From assembly GCA_026018925.1 (NCBI GenBank), contig JAKSZU010000004.1, positions 40,381,233 through 40,445,232 on the forward strand: a stretch of 64,000 nucleotides of DNA, in the 5' to 3' direction. The position numbers and the translations under genes were made by a program. The notes under the pieces were generated by a model. The model was given only the letters and a program-made list of their open reading frames with translations. It did no database searches and was not told the origin of the DNA. Below are positions 57,621-64,000 of the stretch, piece by piece. How positions within the stretch are numbered: position 1 is the first letter of the stretch; the number at the start of each line of letters is the position of its first letter. This stretch comes from Tupaia tana (lineage: Eukaryota; Chordata; Mammalia; Scandentia; Tupaiidae).

Positions 57621-57769
57621 CCCTTTTATTTGTTTTAGCTTCTTTGTCTCCCATATGTGGTTATATTATACTTTTACATACTTTTGATTGTGTAAAATAC
57701 TATTACAGAATTATTCAGGCATATACTGGGCTATTGGGCTGTTCGATATGCAGGTGTACGTGAAGTTAC

Positions 57770-57850
57770 AGAGTTGCTAGATTGCTATCAGGGCTACAAG
57801 ATCACTAAGAATTGCTAAGCTACTGTGGGGCTACAAGGTCACCACAAGCT
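57770..57850 (+). repeat. Imperfect tandem repeat
   Basis: The phrases agggctacaagatcac and ggggctacaaggtcac, each preceded by ttgcta(g/a)...ctat, recur about 46 bp apart. May belong to the LTR-like region. Confidence 0.5.
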
Positions 57851-58169
57851 GTGCGTGCATTTTTAAGTTCTAAGTATGCCCATTATCTTCCTCCATCCTA
57901 GAGCCCGCCCAATCACATTATGACATAGCCACCATTAACCTATACATCTCTAATTCACTTGGACACTAACCTACTGACCTGGCAAATAGTTACTAGTGAA
58001 CTACTAATTGCAAAGCCCTGTACACAAAATGTTTATGTGAGAGCACCATGTGCAAGATATAATACATTGAAGATTTATTCTTCTATAGGAGGGAAGTTGA
58101 TGTGGAATAATTAATATCAACAAGTTATTATTTATTCATCAACTCTTTGAAGAATAAATATTGGTCCAT

Positions 58170-58345
58170 CACTTTGTCCTCTCTTACATTCCACACATTG
58201 AATATAATGCTTTGTGTATAATAAGTGCTCAATGAGTATTTGTTGGGTGAATTCATTTACTGATCACTGACTGTTTCAGGCTCCAAGGATACAAAAAGAA
58301 AGAGAAAACAGATAGCCCTGCCCTTGAGTGTATGATCTAGGGAAG
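58170..58345 (+). mobile_element. L2/MIR-like remnants
   Basis: The run ataataagtgctcaatgagt then atttgttgggtgaattcatt is an L2 3' end. It is followed by ctccaaggatacaaaaagaa and gccctgcccttgagtgtatg, typical of an adjoining ancient repeat. Confidence 0.5.
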
Positions 58346-59340
58346 GAGATATATATTAATATTAATCAAATACACTCAGAAATGTAAAATTTCAGCAAGA
58401 CAAGTTCTGAGGAACCTCTTAGGGAAATTTGGCTTATCATACAGACTTTCCTGATGAATTGATCTTGAATTGAAATGTAAAGAATGAGAAAAAATTAAGC
58501 AGAGAAAGAGAAGGAAGAGAGCATTTTGGGAGAATAAGGAGCAAGGAAGGACGTGAGTCCACAGTAGCTGCAACAAAAATTACAAGGAAGTCAAAAACTG
58601 AGTGGAGAGCTAGGTAGGTTAGGGGAAAGTATGTGAAGACAACACTTGGGGATATCTGAAAATATAATACTAGGAAAGACTGCATATATAAGGCAATATC
58701 TATGTAATGTTAACATAATACAAATTGGTTTGACAAAACTGGTTTTGCAATAGACATTTCAGTTGAAGCGCAACCTCAAATCTCATTGCTCATTTATAAT
58801 GTAAGAAAAAATGTGTGATACAGCAGTTTTTTCAATAACAAGCAAAACAATTGGGCATGTAATTTCAAATTACATAAACTTGACCCCTGTAGATTGCACC
58901 AATAAATAGTATAATTTTACTAAATTACACAGCAGCAATTAGCCCTCAAATGGGGCTTAATAAAGGAATCAACATAGTACCATAAGAATAATTTGTGTGT
59001 ACTGATGTAGAACTATATTGACAAATTAATACACCCTGGAAAACAGTTCATTCAACTGTTGTGTGAAAATAATATAAAATATATAATTTACCAGTGTAGT
59101 TAGCATGATAAAACTCATGCAGAGAGCATGCTGAGACTTTTAAAGAGGAATGTGGAATGTGGAGACAATGACGTGTTAGAATATGACTAAAAGGAATAAT
59201 TAACTTTACTCTTGCAGTGTTTGCTCAGAGAAACTAATATTAATTTACTCTATTCATTTAGCTTTGGTCTTGTATACAATGTTAAGTCTTACCACACTAT
59301 TTGGTTCTGGATTACAGGGTTGTCTTCATTAACCTATAAC

Positions 59341-59413
59341 TATTGGGTCATTGGGAAAGTCACGATGCAGTTTTGCATAGAAAATACATTATGACTTTTC
59401 CAACAACTTAATA
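59341..59413. mobile_element. Palindromic mariner-like MITE, copy 3 (69 bp, TA flanked)
   Basis: The element at 59343-59411 starts ttgggtcattgggaaagtca and ends tgacttttccaacaacttaa. It is flanked by TA at 59341-59342 and 59412-59413. The same loop gttttgcatagaaaat as copy 2 shows common descent. Confidence 0.82.
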
Positions 59414-59923
59414 CATTTTGTATGACATCATGTTTGAATAATCTTGAGTTTTTCCTCTCTCACATACACACGTACATATACCCCATAACAATACTGGACA
59501 TAGGTTGGTGTTTGTAAGTATTTGTTAAAATTTCAGAATTGGCTAATTATAATATTTACAAATAAATACAAATTTTAAAACTAATAGTCGAAAGCACTCT
59601 TAGATGAATCAGGCTTAGGGATGGATTCTGTAGAACGTTATAAATTTTCTCTCAACAGTTTATACTGTGTATGTGAAATATGGGGCAATTAAAATGAATC
59701 TCCAGCAATACTCACACCATTTGTATTCTGACCTGACCCTTAACTGAAAATAAATGCTTACTGAAGTGTAATGATTACAATATACGAGATAATGTATTTA
59801 GTAAAAATAACCCTAACCATAATGTATTTAGGAATAATACAATAAATATAAAAAAATGAGTAACAACCCAAATTTCATTTAACCTATAGAACTCTAACAG
59901 CGTTTAAAGATATGTCCATCCTT

Positions 59924-60112
59924 TGGGGCTGCTCGGTAGTGCTGCAGTAAGGTGCTGCTCCAGCAAAGTTGGATCCTTGTGAAGATCTCAAGTTCAGTTC
60001 CTTTGACCCGCACACACTGAGGACACTCGCCTATTATCCCGGCTGGGAGCAACTGTGGCATGAGATCATGCTGAGGGTGCTTCTCTCCAATAAATAAATA
60101 AGCTTTAAAAGT
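59924..60112 (+). mobile_element. Family C tRNA SINE
   Basis: The head ggggctgctcggtagtgctg is followed by taaggtgctgctccagcaaa and body aactgtggcatgagatcatg, ending ccaataaataaataagcttt. The AATAAATAAATAAGC tail is like the 23142 copy. Confidence 0.65.
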
Positions 60113-60164
60113 GCATGTATTTATATTCCTCAAAATGTGCTGTAAAGGCCCACAATGTTTAACG

Positions 60165-60449
60165 TAAGATTTTATTCATCTAGGATCAGCAGGTAGCATA
60201 ATGGTTATGTCACTGTACTCCCACATGGCTGACCATGGCTTGAGTCCCAGACCTGAAAGTTTGAAACTCATGCTGGGCACATGTGTGTGTGTGTGTCCAA
60301 GATCCCGAGAGAAGAATGGAGGAGAAGGGATTGAGGTGTAGCCATACTCCCTGCGGGTGATTTCTCGCTTTCTGTCTCTCTATCTGTCTGGCAAGCGCAC
60401 ATACCCTATAGCAAAAATCTCTCTTAAAAAAAAATAAGATTTTATTCAT
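60165..60449 (+). mobile_element. Family A SINE with 15-bp perfect target-site duplication
   Basis: The element covers 60180-60434 between copies of taagattttattcat. It starts aggatcagcaggtagcataa. Mutated head but intact flanks. Confidence 0.92.
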
Positions 60450-61026
60450 ATACATTACTATTCAGTGAAGTCAGGTAGGAAAAGAGCAAGCAATTCCACT
60501 TCTTTAGTGGGGAAATTAAAGTATAGCAAGATTAAAGGCTTTTAATTAGATAACACTAATCTTTTTATTTTTTCATTTAACAAATATTTATTAAACATTC
60601 TCTGTGTATCCACTAGGTACGGTATAAGGCTAGGTAATAACTCAGTTTAGTTTTTCCTGTCTACTGCAAATTGAAGTCAGGATTACTTTGAAACCCAAAT
60701 ATGAATGGATTTCTTATGTGATTCAGGTCTTCCATTCTATTGACCTACCAAAAATAACCAAGTGGTCTCCACCTGAAAGATTTATAATTTTTAATATAGC
60801 TTCCTATATCCACTGAAAAAATTTAAGATTCTGACATAAGCTGTATACATTCTGCCTTCTCCTTTACTGACTTTCAGCAAGAAAATGTACTATATGTGAT
60901 TTGAAAGTTCAGTTTTATTTGATAAAATGCTTACTATCTAGCAAATTGTTTATACTTTTTTTGGTTATTTTATGTTCAGATAATTGAGAATTATATAGTT
61001 TGATAAAGGACAAATATCCTTCTGTA

Positions 61027-61076
61027 CAGATAACTGATAACTGACTTTCAAGGTAACTGATAACTGACTTTCAAGG
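61027..61076. repeat. Tandem duplication of a unit of about 24 bp
   Basis: taactgataactgactttca plus agg occurs twice in a row. The unit itself contains two taactga motifs. Confidence 0.88.
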
Positions 61077-61889
61077 TATTCACATTTTGAATTACTTGAA
61101 TTACTATACATTGAAATCAGTCTGAACAGAAGTGAACTTATATTATTCAGAAGGTATTTCAGATTTAAAGTACATCTTTATGCCCTTCAAGTGTCATTGC
61201 CAGTATTTTTTGCAAGAAGAACACTGCTAAATGCTAAGAATTCAAGGGTAAACTTTACTTCAGAAGTTCATAATAGTGAATATAGAACTATTAGAAAAGA
61301 TTTCAGGTTATTAGTTCAGTTACTAAAAAATTATTATGATTTACTTTTCATTCAGTGAAATATCTAAATTGGAAGATATATTTATCCTATCCAGAAGAAA
61401 TAGTAGGACAGTGTTAGATATTTAAGAGTTTAACTCGTAAGGGTATATAATAATAGCATGGAATAGAATATAATGATAGCATAAATAAGTATGTGTATTT
61501 TTAACATTAAAAATGTAAGAAAAAGATAGAGAATAGGTATACTGTATGATCCACATAATTTTCTACAATTGTAATTTACATTAATGAACACCCACGCACC
61601 ACACGAAGATTCTAGAATAAAAGATAACATTGACAACTGCAAATTTTCTCTATCTCAAAGATCCTAAACCATAAAATATTCTTAAATCAGTTGGGCTTTA
61701 ATACATGTCTTGCATTTAGGCATTTAAAAAAAATTGATATTTTCTTCTTCTCTGATTTGTTATTTGCATAAAGTTCTTTATCGTCTGACTTTAGCAGCTA
61801 CATATTAAGTCAGCATTTGTAGTTGTATTTCAGGGATCCCACCTCCAAAATGGAGGCCATGAAACCTTGCACAAGACTAGTTTTCAGTG

Positions 61890-62215
61890 TCATATCAGAG
61901 AAGGTTGAAGAGTGAACAAGAGATAAGGAAGCCAAGGTACAAAGTAGACAAATTATTTCTAGTGTTTCTGAAGAGCACGTGAGAGTGGAAGTAGTTGGAA
62001 GCTATGTGGAAAGAGCTGGACAGACTTGTTCTTAATGATGAGAGAAACCATAGCATATCTGTAGGTTGCTGGAGATGACCTGGTAGAGACAGAGGCTGAA
62101 AATGTGTGTGAGAAGGAGACAACTCCAGGCTTAGAGTTCCTATGGAGACAAGAAATCCACAGCTCAAATGGAAGAGTAAGGGACACAAAGTTGAGAGGGC
62201 CATAGGTGGTTAGTG
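61890..62215 (+). repeat. Ancient mammalian interspersed repeat, family not named
   Basis: The text gagagaaaccatagcatatc, then tgtaggttgctggagatgac and ctggtagagacagaggctga, resembles the old family at 40.5 and 51.3 kb. A poly-A run of 39 follows. Confidence 0.35.

Positions 62216-62254
<39 letters not shown>
62216..62254. repeat. Poly-A tract (39 A)
   Basis: Longest homopolymer in the window. No SINE or L1 end directly precedes it, so its origin is unclear. Confidence 0.95.
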
Positions 62255-62255
<1 letters not shown>

Positions 62256-63034
62256 ACGTAAGTAACTGCACACATGTAAATGCACAGCACTAAATCCAAA
62301 CTCAACGTATCCCCAACTCAGTTTCAACTAAGCCCCATCCTCCATGGGCCACATTATACCCTAGGATACAATGGAAGGAAAGCCTGTGTAACAAAAACAG
62401 CACAGTTTTAATTGTTTTTAAAATATATGCCTTTGCAATTTTTTCTAACTGTGCATGTAAGATGCTTGAACTTCAAGCTTTACTGCCTTCAGAGTAAATA
62501 TAGTTCTGATTGGTTATTTCAGTGCATTGTAGGAAGTTACAAGATTAAGTAAGAAGAGAATGCTTTTGACAAGATTGGAAAACTATGAAATAGTCTCAGA
62601 GAATTGAAAAGCAACTTCCTGGGGGAAAAGTAGTTAGATTGCCAACAGTATTCAGTTCCCACTTCAGGCTTTGTCATTCATTCAAATGAGACCAATCAGC
62701 CAAACTGTGACTTTCTTCAACAAAAATTGGCACAGTCACAGAAACGACAAAAAGCTGGATTCAACAATGTTCAGTTCTGCTAGGTGAATGTGATGAAAGG
62801 AAGAATTTACTAAGTAATGTTTGGGGGAAACTGTTTATAATGGTGGACTGTTTTTAATGAGTCTCAGAAAAGGAATGAAAAGAAAGGGGAAGAGGGACAA
62901 CGTAAAGCATCTCAGTAATATGTCACAGCCATAGCTGCTGCAATCCAGGTGGAGATCAGGAACCCAGAATCTCTTCCTTTGTCCAGTTGTTAACATTTTA
63001 TAAGACCCACACGGAAAATAGGAAATACCAGAAT

Positions 63035-63110
63035 GTAATCACATGAGGATTTGTGCTATTTCTTCAGTGTCTGGAACATAATAGGCCCTTAAAATACTAA
63101 TTGCTCAAAG
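63035..63110 (+). mobile_element. L2 3'-end remnant
   Basis: The text cttcagtgtctggaacataa then taggcccttaaaatactaat matches the L2 terminal region. Confidence 0.45.
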
Positions 63111-63289
63111 TTGTTCAAGGAATTCAAGTCTTTAATCACATGTCTTTGGCATGTGATCTCCTCCTATAGCACGTCCATTCTAACTTCCCCCACCTACATA
63201 TCATCATGACACGTGTGAACCACTTATCATTCTTCCCCAGAGCACGCCTTCTCACTTTGAACCTTACAGATTGGATATAACAAACTTAA

Positions 63290-63415
63290 AGTTCAGGCTC
63301 TCCATTCCCACATACTAGCTGTGTGACTTGGGTGTATCCACGTGTTTCTTTACATTTAAATCTCCTCCGTAAATGAGAATAATAGTTAACAGTCACTGGA
63401 CATTGAGTACTAAGG
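63290..63415 (+). mobile_element. MIR SINE remnant
   Basis: The core actagctgtgtgacttgggt then ttaaatctcctccgtaaatg and gagaataatagttaacag is MIR. Confidence 0.6.
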
Positions 63416-63609
63416 CTTAGAACCGGGTTGTTCTTAGAATGTTAAAAGTTTCAATACAGTTTATTCTCATCAGGTCCCCGTGTGGCCATTACTGTCATCC
63501 ATCTATCAGAGACAAGGCGCCTGAGCCAAGATTTTCTAAAAGTGATAAGAATGCTACACCTGAACTTACTCACTCCTGAAACCATGCCTGTATTCACCAT
63601 TATGCCCAC

Positions 63610-63740
63610 AGTTGTGTAATGACAGTACCTACCTCATTGGACAGTGGTGGAGGTTCAGTGAGAATGATACAACTAAAAATATTTTGAGAAGTATCTTATT
63701 GTAGTACATGCCCAATAAAAGTTGGTATTTGTCGTTGTTT
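63610..63740 (+). mobile_element. MIR SINE 3' part
   Basis: tgacagtacctacctcattg, then gaggttcagtgagaatgata and gtacatgcccaataaaagtt, follows the MIR 3' half. Confidence 0.6.
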
Positions 63741-63837
63741 TAATTTTATTATTTACCCCTTCTTAGAGAGGGAGAAAGTCACTGATTATAGATGCTTGTT
63801 TACATTTACCTTCCTACGGTTTCTCTCCCTTTATCCA

Positions 63838-63915
63838 TTGGGTTGTAAGAAAAGCCATGACATATTTTTCCATTTTTCTAAGCAAAAATGTGTCATGACT
63901 TTTCTGACAACCCAG
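63838..63915. mobile_element. Palindromic mariner-like MITE, copy 4 (78 bp)
   Basis: Starts ttgggttgtaagaaaagcca and ends catgacttttctgacaaccc plus ag. The centre is longer than in the other copies (ccatttttctaagc insert). Flanks are not clear TA. Confidence 0.8.
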
Positions 63916-64000
63916 TGGTTCTGAACTGGGGATGAAAATAGAAAAAGCTCAGCCCCACCTCCTCACCACACTCTCCAATAAAGACAAGGGCCTCAGTCAC

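Larger units (their letters stand above)
25228..64000 (+). other. LRRC7: LRRC7 downstream intron (partial, no exon seen)
   Basis: The exon encoding the continuation PEV... was not found, so the intron probably runs to the window end. Stretches with nothing recognised include 27570-28200, 29830-30830, 34490-35390, 41990-42710, 49480-49810, 53000-53530, 56000-56640, 58420-59340, 59415-59920 and 60455-61880. Confidence 0.65.

Noticed and set aside
61800-61910. Possible exon at ctccaaaatggaggccatga following tttcag
   Set aside because: An acceptor-like sequence exists, but no LRRC7-like coding or good donor follows.
1-64000. CRISPR-like regularly spaced repeats
   Set aside because: The repeats are dispersed SINEs in both orientations with target-site duplications; spacing is irregular and the host is a mammal.

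Overview
The window is AT-rich nuclear DNA from a placental mammal. No prokaryotic or viral gene organisation is present. The only coding sequence I can support is one 64-nt exon on the + strand (25164-25227). It encodes part of a leucine-rich repeat and matches LRRC7 (densin-180) better than its paralogue ERBIN. Everything else appears to be intron: about 25.2 kb of the upstream intron and 38.8 kb of the downstream one. Nearly all long ORFs here are translations of SINE or L1 copies, not genes.

The repeat content points to the host. About 50 tRNA-derived SINEs are present. Three related forms are used as names below. Family A is about 255 nt: a tRNA-like head with A box TAGCGTAATGG and B box GGTTCGAGTCC, a body with AGAAGGGATTGCGGC and GGTGATTTCTCGC, and a poly-A end. 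Form S is the head followed by a TC-rich stretch and an A-rich tail. Family C has a different head (GGGCTGGCTCCGTAGTGCAG-like) and a related body. Many A copies keep 12-18 bp target-site duplications and are CpG-rich, so the family was recently active. None of these is Alu, B1/B2, the rabbit C repeat or the carnivore CAN SINE. One diverged 7SL-derived monomer (42722-42860) and L1MA/L1PB-like 3' ends fit Euarchontoglires, and dimeric Alus are absent. My best inference is a colugo (Dermoptera). That is inference; no database search was possible.

Layout. 0-25 kb: old L1, L2, MIR, MaLR LTR and hAT fragments with scattered SINEs, a 247-bp near-perfect inverted repeat (13270-13516), and an L1 with the twin-priming inversion pattern (20957-23787) carrying four nested SINEs. 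25.16 kb: the LRRC7 exon. 26-45 kb: MIRs, a long antisense L1 (about 30.85-34.48 kb) with inserted SINEs, an antisense L1 3' end (36.7-37.4 kb), an MLT1 LTR and an L1 3' end. 45-49.5 kb: a second antisense L1 broken by five SINEs, a solo LTR and an unidentified insert. 50-64 kb: L1 3' ends, SINEs, an LTR-like block (57.0-57.6 kb), and ancient repeats.

The most notable unexplained items are four palindromic elements of about 70 bp (36224, 53534, 59343, 63838), two of them flanked by TA, which look like a mariner MITE family, and the long inverted repeat at 13.3 kb. Because the window lies inside an expressed gene, oppositely oriented SINE pairs and these palindromes would be transcribed in the LRRC7 pre-mRNA.
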